Assembly (NCBI GenBank): GCA_036280655.1
Contig: DASUQI010000054.1
Coordinates: 1 to 33,620, forward strand
DNA: 33,620 nt
From: DASSJM01 sp036280655
GTDB lineage: Bacteria; Actinomycetota; UBA4738; HRBIN12
Direction of reading: 5' to 3'
The position numbers and the translations under genes are program-made. Below the pieces are notes generated by a model. That model worked only from the letters and a program-made list of their open reading frames with translations, was not told the origin of the DNA and did no database searches. This document shows positions 1-6,981 of the stretch, in pieces (the first letter of the stretch is position 1; every line of letters starts with the position of its first letter).

Positions 1-159
1 CGAGCCAAGGGGATCCTCATGGAGCGACACGCGATCGACGAGAAGCAGGCCTTCACGATGCTTCGCGAGGAGGCACGCCGAACGAACCGCAAGATCACCG
101 ACGTCGCCGAGGCGGTTGCCCTCAGCGTGAGGCTCCTTCCCGCGCGGCAGGGCGAATAG
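1..159 (+). CDS. ANTAR-domain response regulator (C-terminal fragment)
   Basis: The window opens inside this gene; the last 52 codons are visible, ending in TAG. The peptide contains AKGILMERHAIDEKQAF, then an aromatic/hydrophobic helix and NRKITDVAEAV, which is the typical three-helix ANTAR fold. In known ANTAR proteins this domain binds paired hairpins in mRNA and prevents transcription termination; the missing N-terminal part is usually a receiver, GAF or PAS sensor. The type of sensor cannot be told from here. A stem-loop lies 35 bp after the stop. The family assignment is firm; the target is unknown. Confidence 0.85.
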   Translation, partial: RAKGILMERHAIDEKQAFTMLREEARRTNRKITDVAEAVALSVRLLPARQGE

Positions 160-194
160 ATCGACATCGGGCGAGCCGGCGAACCGAGTACACT

Positions 195-224
195 CGAACC
201 TGCAGGTCTCGTACCTGCGGTTCG
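195..224 (+). terminator. Stem-loop after the ANTAR gene, probable terminator
   Basis: CGAACC-t-GCAGGT pairs with ACCTGC-GGTTCG around a CTCGT loop: 12 base pairs with one bulged T. There is no clear T-tract afterwards, as is common in high-GC actinobacteria. It lies between the ANTAR stop and the next gene, so it most likely ends that transcript. Confidence 0.5.
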
Positions 225-305
225 CGTGTAGCGACCGACCCGTGGCCCAGCGGCCCACCGCCTCTCGCCTCCACGAGTCTCGAGGATCGGAAAGGAGGCG
301 GACTC

Positions 306-500
306 GTGGTCAGATGTCCGGACTGTGTAGAAATCCAACTGGTGTACGTGCAGAGCCCCACACGCACGTCCTGCTACTACTGCGGCGCTCGATGGTTCCA
401 ATCGGGCGATGAACAGGACGGCATCGTCGGACGGATGGCAGCACAGTCCGCTTGGCCCTCCATCGGCATGCTCCGGTCAACGACGGATGGGACGAGATGA
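306..500 (+). CDS. Small zinc-ribbon protein, function unknown
   Basis: A 64-residue protein starting at GTG, with an excellent ribosome binding site AAAGGAGG at 291-298, 7 nt before the start; this is the main reason to believe it is real. Two CxxC knuckles, CPDC near residues 4-7 and CYYCG near residues 23-26, form a probable zinc ribbon. The last ~25 residues are low in structure. Zinc ribbons of this size may bind RNA, DNA or protein partners, and nothing in the sequence points to one. I do not recognise a named family. Confidence 0.6.
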   Translation: MVRCPDCVEIQLVYVQSPTRTSCYYCGARWFQSGDEQDGIVGRMAAQSAWPSIGMLRSTTDGTR

Positions 501-515
501 CAGCCGCGCGCCCCA

Positions 516-530
516 CGTTCGGCCCGAACG
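516..530. promoter_or_regulatory. 15-bp dyad CGTTCGG-C-CCGAACG, possible operator
   Basis: A perfect 7-bp inverted repeat around a single central C, in the 116-bp gap before the beta-propeller gene. A one-base centre is too tight for an RNA hairpin loop, so a protein-binding site is the more natural reading. No regulator is identified. Confidence 0.25.
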
Positions 531-616
531 CAGCCGGCGGTGACACAACGCCCGCCGAGGGATCCGCACCCGACCTGTCCCTCCGATCGAGCGCACCGAA
601 GGAGACCTGAGGGGTC

Positions 617-1489
617 GTGGACTGGATCCGCGACGGCGAGATCTCCCTACCGAGAACGCCCGGTGCTCCCGACGGTCTGCGGGCGTTGCGTCCGTGGGTG
701 CTGGAGGAGGCGGATGGAACGCTCAGGCTCTGGTACACGGGGAGTGACGGGACGACCTCTCGGGTCCTTGCGGCGGCACGATCGGAGCGCGGCGTGTGGG
801 AGCGATTGGGGATCGCCGTCGACGCCGGCTTCGCCGGGGACACCGACTCCTACGGGGCCGAGTCGCCGTGCGTGGTCAAGACCCCTGGCGGGTACCTGAT
901 GGCGTACGGAGGGTTCGATGGAGAAGTGAGCCGCCTCCACATGGCCACCTCGGGTGACGCTCTTCACTGGGATGCCCACGAAACCATCATGCAGCGCGGG
1001 CCGGAGGATTCCGGCGGGGCAAACCATCCCGGTCTCTTGATCACGGGCGAACGGTGGTGGCTCTTCTACACGGGATACCCAGGCGCGAGCGGCGGGCAAG
1101 GATCGGTGCTCGTTGCCGCGGTCTCCCAGACGGGAGCCTCCTGGGACCGGGTGGGGACGATCCTGGAGCCGGAGATGGGCGAGGCCGCCGTGTCCCACCC
1201 CTGCACGCTCGAGATCTCGAGGACCTTCTACATGTTCTATGCCACCGATGCAGGAGGTCCGATCCGCACGGCGCTGGCGAGCTCATCCGATGGCCTTTCT
1301 TGGGACCGTCGAGGCCTGGTCCTGGAACCTGGAGCCGCAGGCCCCGACGGCTTCGGCGTCCATACCCCGTGCGTGCTGAAGCGCCGCGATGGGTCCCTCG
1401 AGATGTGGTACGCGGGCCTACCGGTCGGAGACGACGGGTTCGGCTACCGCATCTGCTCCGCTCGGTTCCCCGGGCCCTGGTCCACCTAG
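617..1489 (+). CDS. Five-bladed beta-propeller protein, glycoside hydrolase 43/32/130-like
   Basis: A 290-residue protein from a GTG start; GGAG lies 12 nt upstream and TGAGGGG closer. It shows five repeats of a blade pattern with a WY/FY-containing strand followed by a small-residue turn: LRLWYTGSDG, YLMAYGGFDG, WWLFYTGYPG, FYMFYATDAGG and LEMWYAGLP. Blades 2-4 also share a downstream SxDGxxWDR-like strand. This spacing is typical of the five-bladed propeller glycosidase superfamily (GH43, GH32, GH62, GH68, GH130). No signal peptide is visible, so it is likely cytoplasmic. I cannot place the catalytic acids with confidence, so it may be an inactive sugar-binding relative. No sugar transporter or other glycosidase is nearby. 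Confidence 0.75.
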   Translation: MDWIRDGEISLPRTPGAPDGLRALRPWVLEEADGTLRLWYTGSDGTTSRVLAAARSERGVWERLGIAVDAGFAGDTDSYGAESPCVVKTPGGYLMAYGGFDGEVSRLHMATSGDALHWDAHETIMQRGPEDSGGANHPGLLITGERWWLFYTGYPGASGGQGSVLVAAVSQTGASWDRVGTILEPEMGEAAVSHPCTLEISRTFYMFYATDAGGPIRTALASSSDGLSWDRRGLVLEPGAAGPDGFGVHTPCVLKRRDGSLEMWYAGLPVGDDGFGYRICSARFPGPWST

Positions 1490-1534
1490 GGGGAGGAGCC
1501 ACGCTCGAAGGACCGCCGGGGACGGACGAGACCG

Positions 1535-2500
1535 CTACCCGGGTCCGCGAGCAGCCCGCTTGTGCTCGTAGTGCCTCGCCATCTCGTCGAGCATCGACAG
1601 GTAGTTCGTAATGCCGTCGCGTGCCTGCTCGGCCTCGTCGGACAGGCCGGTCACCTTGTCGATCTTCCAGTGCGTGAACAGGACCGGCAACACCACCTCG
1701 TCGTGGTGGATCCGTAGGTCGTAGATCCCCGCCTTCGCGATCTCGATCGCCTTCTGCTTGAACTCGGGGATGTCCAGTCCGGGCATCGTGAACCCGGTCA
1801 CCTGGCGGTTGATCGCCAGCATCATCTCGGACGGCGCGATCTCGAGCGCCGCCTTGCCGAGCTCGCGGTAGAACACGTAGTGCAGGTTCTCGTCGATCGC
1901 GATGCGCGCGGTGAGCTTCTCGATCAGCGGGTCCTGCGTGAACGTCCCCGTGTTGCGGTGCGCGATCCGTGTAGCGAGCTCCTGCAACGTCGTGTACACG
2001 ACCCCGTCGAGCGGATCGAGCGCGCGAGCGCCGCCGTTGCCGTCGGGGTAGTAGCCGCGCGAGACCTGGTCCATGCGACCGCGTTCGAGCACGACCGGGT
2101 CGTGGCCGCGGGTCACGGTCAGGTAGTCGCGCAGCACGATCGCGTGGCGTCCCTCCTCGGCCGTCCACCGGCGGACCCACTCGCCCCACACGCCGCCCCG
2201 GCCGAAGATCTCCCACAGCGCGAGGTGGTAATAGGGAAGGTTGTCCTCGGTGAGCAGGTTCACCTCGAGCGCGGTGCGCGAGACGATACCGAGGGCGCTG
2301 TCGGTCTCCTCCCACGGTTCGTCGACATAGTTGCGGCCGACCTCGTAGGGCACGTACTCGTGCGGGAACCACTCGGTGGCGGCGGACAGGTGCCGTTCGA
2401 GGCCGCGGAGCATGGTCGGCTCGAGGAGCGCGAGCATCTCGGCAGGCGGGGTCGGGGTGGGGGTCGTTCGCGCGTTCGAGAGCACTCGAGCCTCCAGCAT
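1535..2500 (-). CDS. Acyl-ACP desaturase (ferritin-like di-iron fold)
   Basis: A 321-residue protein. The two di-iron motifs of soluble acyl-ACP desaturases are present: EEGRH at residues 115-119 and DENLH at 203-207, each on a predicted helix. Known members introduce a cis double bond into acyl chains bound to acyl carrier protein, using O2 and ferredoxin; actinobacterial DesA-type proteins shape membrane or mycolate-precursor lipids. I chose the ATG at 2500 because GAAGG lies 8 nt before it; the reading frame stays open further upstream, but that part reads as non-coding. It is divergent from the cold-shock gene, and both could serve cold adaptation by adjusting membrane fluidity and RNA folding. 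That link is inference from adjacency only. Confidence 0.9.
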   Translation of the reverse strand: MLEARVLSNARTTPTPTPPAEMLALLEPTMLRGLERHLSAATEWFPHEYVPYEVGRNYVDEPWEETDSALGIVSRTALEVNLLTEDNLPYYHLALWEIFGRGGVWGEWVRRWTAEEGRHAIVLRDYLTVTRGHDPVVLERGRMDQVSRGYYPDGNGGARALDPLDGVVYTTLQELATRIAHRNTGTFTQDPLIEKLTARIAIDENLHYVFYRELGKAALEIAPSEMMLAINRQVTGFTMPGLDIPEFKQKAIEIAKAGIYDLRIHHDEVVLPVLFTHWKIDKVTGLSDEAEQARDGITNYLSMLDEMARHYEHKRAARGPG

Positions 2501-2828
2501 CCGAAAGCCTTCAGCCGAGTGTCTGGGGCTGACCGCGCGCGGCCGTGGGTTTGGGGCCGCGTACTGCCCACTGGTGGTGGGCGTCCACGAAGTATACGGG
2601 AGGTCAGGCGCCCGAGGGAGCAGGGTGCGCACCCTGTCGAGGCTGGTCGTCCGCTCGGCCGGCCGTCGCCGTGCCTCAGCCAGCGTGCAAGACTTGCCAC
2701 CTGGTACGGTCTCGTTCGAGGGCACCGATCGCGGTTCGCTACGAGCAGTTCCCTCACCGCCGGCCGTCACGCCGGCCGCCCGAAGGGCAGTTTCAAGGCC
2801 CGGACGGCGAAAGGAAGGAGGGATCGTA
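2501..2828. promoter_or_regulatory. Divergent intergenic region between desaturase and cold-shock genes
   Basis: 328 bp with no convincing gene. It must hold promoters for both flanking genes. On the minus strand TATACT (2596 to 2591) is a good -10 candidate for the desaturase, without a clear -35. On the plus strand TACGGT (2705-2710) could be a -10 for the cold-shock gene, giving a leader of more than 100 nt. Two symmetric elements are present: a stem GCCCAC-TGGTG-GTGGGC (2566-2582) and a perfect 16-bp palindrome at 2621-2636. Long structured leaders are usual for cold-shock mRNAs. Confidence 0.45.
2621..2636. promoter_or_regulatory. Perfect 16-bp palindrome CAGGGTGCGCACCCTG
   Basis: An uninterrupted palindrome in the divergent region between the desaturase and cold-shock genes. 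Because it sits just beyond the candidate desaturase -10, it could be an operator for a dimeric repressor of lipid-desaturation genes. The regulator is not identified. Confidence 0.35.
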
Positions 2829-3035
2829 GTGGCAACTGGAACCGTGAAATGGTTCTCTTCGGAGAAGGGCTTCGGCTTCATCACCCCCGAGGACGGCACC
2901 GCTGACGTGTTCGTGCACTTCACCGCTATCTCGGGTGAGGGTTACAAGAACCTCGAGGAGAACCTGAAGGTCGAGTACGACGTCACGCAGGGTCAGAAGG
3001 GCCCGCAGGCGGCGAACGTACGCCAGATCACCTGA
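2829..3035 (+). CDS. Cold-shock domain protein (CspA family)
   Basis: A 68-residue single cold-shock domain, the normal length. Both RNA-binding motifs are clear: RNP1 as KGFGFI (residues 13-18) and RNP2 as DVFVHF (26-31), after the usual GTVKWF opening. These proteins bind single-stranded RNA and DNA and melt mRNA structure, acting as RNA chaperones in the cytoplasm. The GTG start at 2829 is fixed by AAGGAGGGA (2815-2823) 6 nt upstream. A strong hairpin terminator follows the stop. Function may be constitutive or cold-induced; the sequence alone does not decide. Confidence 0.97.
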   Translation: MATGTVKWFSSEKGFGFITPEDGTADVFVHFTAISGEGYKNLEENLKVEYDVTQGQKGPQAANVRQIT

Positions 3036-3053
3036 TCGTCGCTGACGAACGTT

Positions 3054-3082
3054 GAAGGACCGGCGCAGTGCGCCGGTCCTTC
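3054..3082 (+). terminator. Strong intrinsic-type terminator of the cold-shock gene
   Basis: GAAGGACCGGCGC pairs perfectly with GCGCCGGTCCTTC (13 bp) around an AGT loop, 18 nt after the cold-shock stop codon, followed by a mildly T-rich stretch. The symmetry would allow it to act in both directions. Confidence 0.85.
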
Positions 3083-3214
3083 GTCGTTCTCGGCGCCCCA
3101 GGTAGGTCGGGTTGCGATGCGGACGATGGCCTCCTCGGTGTGCCGACGAACTCGGCGGGCACGACCGATGGCGTTGCCCGTGGCCCGATCGTCCTACGGG
3201 AAGAGGTCTGGTCG

Positions 3215-3967
3215 ATGTCCTCCGACGGCACGCGGAGGTCCACGACTACGGCGCAGACGCGGAACATCCACGGCTTGTTGCGGGCGGCCTTCCGGTGGGC
3301 GGTCGGCGAGGAGTTGATCGAGCGGGACCCTACGGACCTCGTCAAGCCGCCCGTCTACCGCCAACCTCAGGCTCGCTATCTCGATCTCGAGGACGTTCAA
3401 CGCCTACGCGGGCTCGTCACCGGCCACGCGCTCGAGGGCTCGGTGGTCCTCGGGCTCGCCGGCCTGCGGGCCGCTGAAGCCTGCTACGTGCGGTGGGGCG
3501 ATTTCGCTGACAACGTTCTCCACGTCAAGGCTTCGTCCTCGGGTGCAACGAAGACCGGACGCACCCGTTCACTAACGCTTCCGGCCGGTGAGGTCGCCGC
3601 GCTCCGAGCCTTCAAGGCTCGGGAGGCCGAGCGGTTGCTCCGGCTGGGCACGCGGATCGACGACCCGAACGCCGATCCTCACCGACGGGTTCGGCGACGC
3701 GCTCAACCGGCCTACATGAGTGCAACCTTCCGCACCTTCGCCCGCTCCCACGGCTTGGACGTGACCTACCTCTCGCTGCGCCACACGGCGGCGAGCCTCA
3801 TGTTGGCAAGCGGAATCGAGGTGCGGACCGTGGCCGGTCGGCTCGGCCATGCCTCGGCGCAAACGACGCAGGCCACCTCCGCGCACCTGATCGGGCAGGC
3901 CGACCGAGACGCCGCCGAACGGCTTGAGGCGCTGCTCTCCCGGTCACCCCGGTTAGCACCCGGTTAG
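3215..3967 (+). CDS. Degenerate tyrosine recombinase/integrase, probably inactive
   Basis: The frame matches a phage-type integrase: part of the core-binding helices (TTAQTRNIHGLLRAAFRWAV, then ERDPTDLVKPP) and most of the catalytic domain, with GLRAAEA carrying the first Arg and a TKTGRTRSL strand with the Lys. Two key residues are changed. The HxxR box reads LSLRH where families have HDLRH, so His is Leu. After LGHASAQTT the usual DTYSHL reads ATSAHL, so the nucleophilic Tyr is Ser (TCC, one base from TAC). The first ~60 residues of a normal integrase are also missing. I use the ATG at 3215 (AAGAGG 9 nt upstream); the frame is open back to 3068, inside the preceding terminator. It is best seen as an integrase remnant. 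No phage or attachment site is recognisable beside it. Confidence 0.75.
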   Translation: MSSDGTRRSTTTAQTRNIHGLLRAAFRWAVGEELIERDPTDLVKPPVYRQPQARYLDLEDVQRLRGLVTGHALEGSVVLGLAGLRAAEACYVRWGDFADNVLHVKASSSGATKTGRTRSLTLPAGEVAALRAFKAREAERLLRLGTRIDDPNADPHRRVRRRAQPAYMSATFRTFARSHGLDVTYLSLRHTAASLMLASGIEVRTVAGRLGHASAQTTQATSAHLIGQADRDAAERLEALLSRSPRLAPG

Positions 3968-3969
3968 CA
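3948..3969 (+). repeat. Tandem 11-bp duplication at the recombinase 3' end
   Basis: CCCGGTTAGCA occurs twice head to tail (3948-3958 and 3959-3969). The second copy supplies the TAG stop of the recombinase frame, because 11 bp shifts the phase by two. It looks like a slippage duplication in a decaying gene. Confidence 0.8.
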
Positions 3970-4083
3970 GGGGGTACGTCTCGGCTGGTCTCGGCTTCGG
4001 CGAGATTGGTACTACATCTTCTGACCCGTCGTGGCCGACATATAGGATGAGCGCGACCTCCAGACCAGAAGGGTCCAACGGGC

Positions 4084-4722
4084 ATGACGATCCGAGTCGC
4101 GATCGCGGACGATCACTCCCTCGTGCGTCAGGGGCTGCGTCGCTACCTGGACATGGCCGACGGCATCGAGGTCATCGGCGAGGCCGCCAACGGCCAGGAG
4201 CTGCTCGACCTCGTCGAACGCGAGGGACCCGACATCGCGCTGGTCGACATCCGCATGCCCGAGATGGACGGGCTCGAGGCCGCCCGGCTGATCCGGGACG
4301 CCCACCCCGATACCGGCGTCATCATGCTCACCGCTTACGACGACCGCCAGTTCGTGGTGGAGGCGGTCCGGAGCGGAGCGAGGGGCTACGTCCTCAAGGC
4401 TCGGGACGCCGAGCACCTGATCCAGACCGTGCGCCTGGTGGCCGGCGGCAACATGGTGATCGACCCGCAGCTCGTGGTCGCGCTCGCCGAGGAGCTCTCC
4501 CAGGCCAAGGAGCGCGACCGCCGGGCCGAGACGCTCACCGCCCGCGAGATCGAGGTGCTCCAGCTCCTGGCCTTCGGCCACACCAACCGCGACATCGCCG
4601 AGCGCCTCTACATCTCCCCCGACACGGTCAAGACCCACCTCGAGCACATCTTCGAGAAGCTCGGCGCGTCGGACCGCACCGCCGCGGTTGCGGAGGCGCT
4701 CCGGCGACGCCTCATCGAATAA
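4084..4722 (+). CDS. NarL/FixJ-family response regulator
   Basis: 212 residues. The receiver domain covers residues 3-120, with the acidic pair D9/D10, the phospho-acceptor D55 in ALVDIRMPEMDG, switch T83 and K105. A LuxR-type helix-turn-helix follows from ~150 to 210 (LTAREIEVLQLLAFGHTNRDI...SPDTVKTHLEHIFEKLG). It binds DNA when phosphorylated, with the sensor kinase 80 bp downstream as the obvious partner. AGAAGGG lies 10 nt before the ATG. Length and all catalytic residues are normal. The target genes are unknown; autoregulation is common in such pairs but no operator is evident. Confidence 0.95.
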   Translation: MTIRVAIADDHSLVRQGLRRYLDMADGIEVIGEAANGQELLDLVEREGPDIALVDIRMPEMDGLEAARLIRDAHPDTGVIMLTAYDDRQFVVEAVRSGARGYVLKARDAEHLIQTVRLVAGGNMVIDPQLVVALAEELSQAKERDRRAETLTAREIEVLQLLAFGHTNRDIAERLYISPDTVKTHLEHIFEKLGASDRTAAVAEALRRRLIE

Positions 4723-4802
4723 CGGCACGTCGTCCCAGGAAACCCCCTCCCTGCCCTCCAAGTGGCCTAGGGCGATCGGGGGCCAGTCCCCTCGCTCGGG
4801 TG

Positions 4803-6956
4803 ATGGAGTCTCGCCTAAGCGTGGTTCATCATCATGGCCTCGACATGTCGACACGTTCATCGACCAGGGCATCGTGGTTGACGCCCGCGCTGCTCCTCAT
4901 CGCCGGCGCCGGCGTCACCCTGGCCTACATCGCTTCCGAAACGGCGTCCGCCGGTACTTCAGACCTGCCGATCGTGGCGGTCTCGTGCCTCCTGTCGACC
5001 GTGGTGATCCTCTTCCGTTCGAGGCAGCGGGATGCCTGGCAGAGTGCGCCGTGGCTCGGGCTCGGGATGTTGGGACTCACGGCGCTCAGCGCGTCGTTCA
5101 CCTGGCTCGGCGACGGCCCCGCTCGCCGCGGTGTCCACGAGACGGCGTTCGTGCTCGTGGGGCTGATGTTCCTTGTCGCGCTCGCGGTCGAGTTCCGGAA
5201 CCACGTGGCCCGGGAGGACCGACGCGAGATCGTCGCCGACATAGCGCTGCTCACCGTGGCGATCGGGATCATCCTGTTCCTGTTCCTGCGGCCGGAGAGG
5301 TTGACGGGATTCGAGTCCGCCGTGACGGCCAGTCTCGCCCTGATGGCGGCCACGGGGTTCTCGGGGTTCGGCGCACTCGCACTGGTTCTCCCGCATCGCG
5401 CCCACATCGGGCTGTTCATCGCGGTCTCGGCCATGTGTTCGGCCCTGGGCGCGTTCACGCAGCAGTGGGTCGCTGGGGTGTTCGTCCTGGGGCAGTCGCG
5501 CATCGACCTGCCGATCGCCCTCGCGTCGCTGCTGATCGCCGCGCTCGTGACCACGGTGCCGCGGCGATCACCCGAGCCACGGATGGAGCCCACGCGGTAC
5601 GGACGCGCGATCCTCACGAGCCTGTCGGTCGCGGCGGCGAGCAGTGCCCTCGCGCTCGTAGCGGTGAAGGAGATCGACGACGGGATCGATCCGCTGCGGG
5701 CCTCGATGCTGATCGGGATGCTCGCGGCGGCCGTCGCCCTGCGGATCCTCGTGAACCAGGTCCGCGGCACGCACGCGCAGCGCGCCGTCCAGGAAGCGCT
5801 CGAGCAGAAGGAGGCCGCACTCGCGGACACCGACAAGGCGCTGGGTCGTCTCCGGCGCGCCAACGAGACGCTCCGCGAGTCTGAGGAACGACTGCGGACC
5901 GTGTTCGAGGCCGCGATCGACGGCATCGTCGAGCTCGACCACCAGAACGTCATCCTTCGATCGAACGAGGCGTTCTGCAGGATGATCGATCTCCCTCAGT
6001 CGCTCGTCGAGGGGCAACCCTGGAGCGCGCTCGCGGCGTCGATCGAGGCGGACGACAGCTTCGCCGAGCTCCCCGCCACCGGACCCACCGGGCAGGGGAC
6101 GCTCCATCGAGAGGGGCACTCGATCTACCTCGAGTCTCGCACGTCGCAGATCCCCGGAGACCCGCCCCGCCGGCTGCTGCTCGTGCGCGACGTCACGGCG
6201 GCGCGCGTGGCCGACCAGACGATCCGCTCGCTCTTCAAGTTCCTCCAGGACCGCGACGAGGACCGGACGCGGATCATGCGGCGGACGAACGCGGCGATCG
6301 AGAGCGAGCGCAACCGGATCGCACGCGACCTGCACGACGGACCGGTGCAGGGCGTGTCGGCCGCCTCGCTCTCCCTGGAGGCCGTCCTCCTGATGCTGAA
6401 GGCCGGTGAGATGGGCGAGGGATTCGAGGTGCTCGCGAAGGTTCGGCGGGAGCTCTCGGAGGAAGCCGACAACCTCCGCCGCCTCATGTCCGGCCTGCGC
6501 CCTCCGCTCCTGGAGGAGCGCGGGCTCGTCCCGGCGCTGCGGGAGACCCTCGACCGCTACGGGCGGGACAACGGCGTGCGGACCGAGTTCCGGGCCAAGG
6601 CCGCCTGGGAGATCCCCCGCGACCTCGAGACGCTCGCGTTCCGGATCGTCCAGGAGGCGCTCTCGAACTCCGCGAAGCACGCGGACGCTGCCTCCGTCAA
6701 CGTGGCGGTCGACACCGGGGGCGGCCAGCTCCGGGTCGAGATCGTGGACGACGGGGTCGGGTTCGACTCCGGGAAAGCTCGCGAGTTCCTGCAGTCGGGG
6801 CGGGTCGGGCTCGCCTCGATGCGCGAACGGGTCGAGCTCGCCAACGGCACCTTCATGGTGCATTCGGCGCCGGGGCGCGGCACCACGGTGCTCGCGTCGC
6901 TGCCCCTCGACGCCGTGCCCGCGGCGCGCGAGTTCGCGGGCAGCGACGCAACCTGA
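4803..6956 (+). CDS. Membrane sensor histidine kinase, HisKA_3 type, with PAS domain
   Basis: About 717 residues. The N-terminal ~320 residues hold about ten hydrophobic segments (the first, WLTPALLLIAGAGVTLAYIA, near residue 25), then a short coiled coil (~325-360), a PAS domain (~363-465), a HisKA_3 dimerisation domain with the phospho-accepting H511 in ARDLHDGPVQG, and a HATPase domain with N box EALSNSAKHA and G1 box VDDGVGFD. This is the classic NarL-partner architecture and matches the regulator just upstream. The large membrane domain is not a known named sensor, so the signal is unknown; a membrane or envelope cue is plausible. The start is uncertain: ATG at 4803 or 4845, neither with a good ribosome site. 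The frame is open further 5' but overlaps the regulator, which is not coding sequence for this protein. Confidence 0.9.
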   Translation: MESRLSVVHHHGLDMSTRSSTRASWLTPALLLIAGAGVTLAYIASETASAGTSDLPIVAVSCLLSTVVILFRSRQRDAWQSAPWLGLGMLGLTALSASFTWLGDGPARRGVHETAFVLVGLMFLVALAVEFRNHVAREDRREIVADIALLTVAIGIILFLFLRPERLTGFESAVTASLALMAATGFSGFGALALVLPHRAHIGLFIAVSAMCSALGAFTQQWVAGVFVLGQSRIDLPIALASLLIAALVTTVPRRSPEPRMEPTRYGRAILTSLSVAAASSALALVAVKEIDDGIDPLRASMLIGMLAAAVALRILVNQVRGTHAQRAVQEALEQKEAALADTDKALGRLRRANETLRESEERLRTVFEAAIDGIVELDHQNVILRSNEAFCRMIDLPQSLVEGQPWSALAASIEADDSFAELPATGPTGQGTLHREGHSIYLESRTSQIPGDPPRRLLLVRDVTAARVADQTIRSLFKFLQDRDEDRTRIMRRTNAAIESERNRIARDLHDGPVQGVSAASLSLEAVLLMLKAGEMGEGFEVLAKVRRELSEEADNLRRLMSGLRPPLLEERGLVPALRETLDRYGRDNGVRTEFRAKAAWEIPRDLETLAFRIVQEALSNSAKHADAASVNVAVDTGGGQLRVEIVDDGVGFDSGKAREFLQSGRVGLASMRERVELANGTFMVHSAPGRGTTVLASLPLDAVPAAREFAGSDAT

Positions 6957-6981
6957 GCGGCCGCCGCCGCAACGATCGACC

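Noticed and set aside
195..224. Stem-loop as an ANTAR binding target.
   Set aside because: ANTAR targets are paired hairpins with six-base loops; this is one hairpin with a five-base loop, so a terminator is simpler.
4041..4046. TATAGG upstream of the response regulator as a promoter -10.
   Set aside because: No usable -35 at 16-18 bp and a poor match at the last bases; too weak to list.
4047..4802. A possible extended start for the sensor kinase, giving 969 residues.
   Set aside because: The extension lies over the response regulator gene in a different frame and has the biased composition of a shadow frame.
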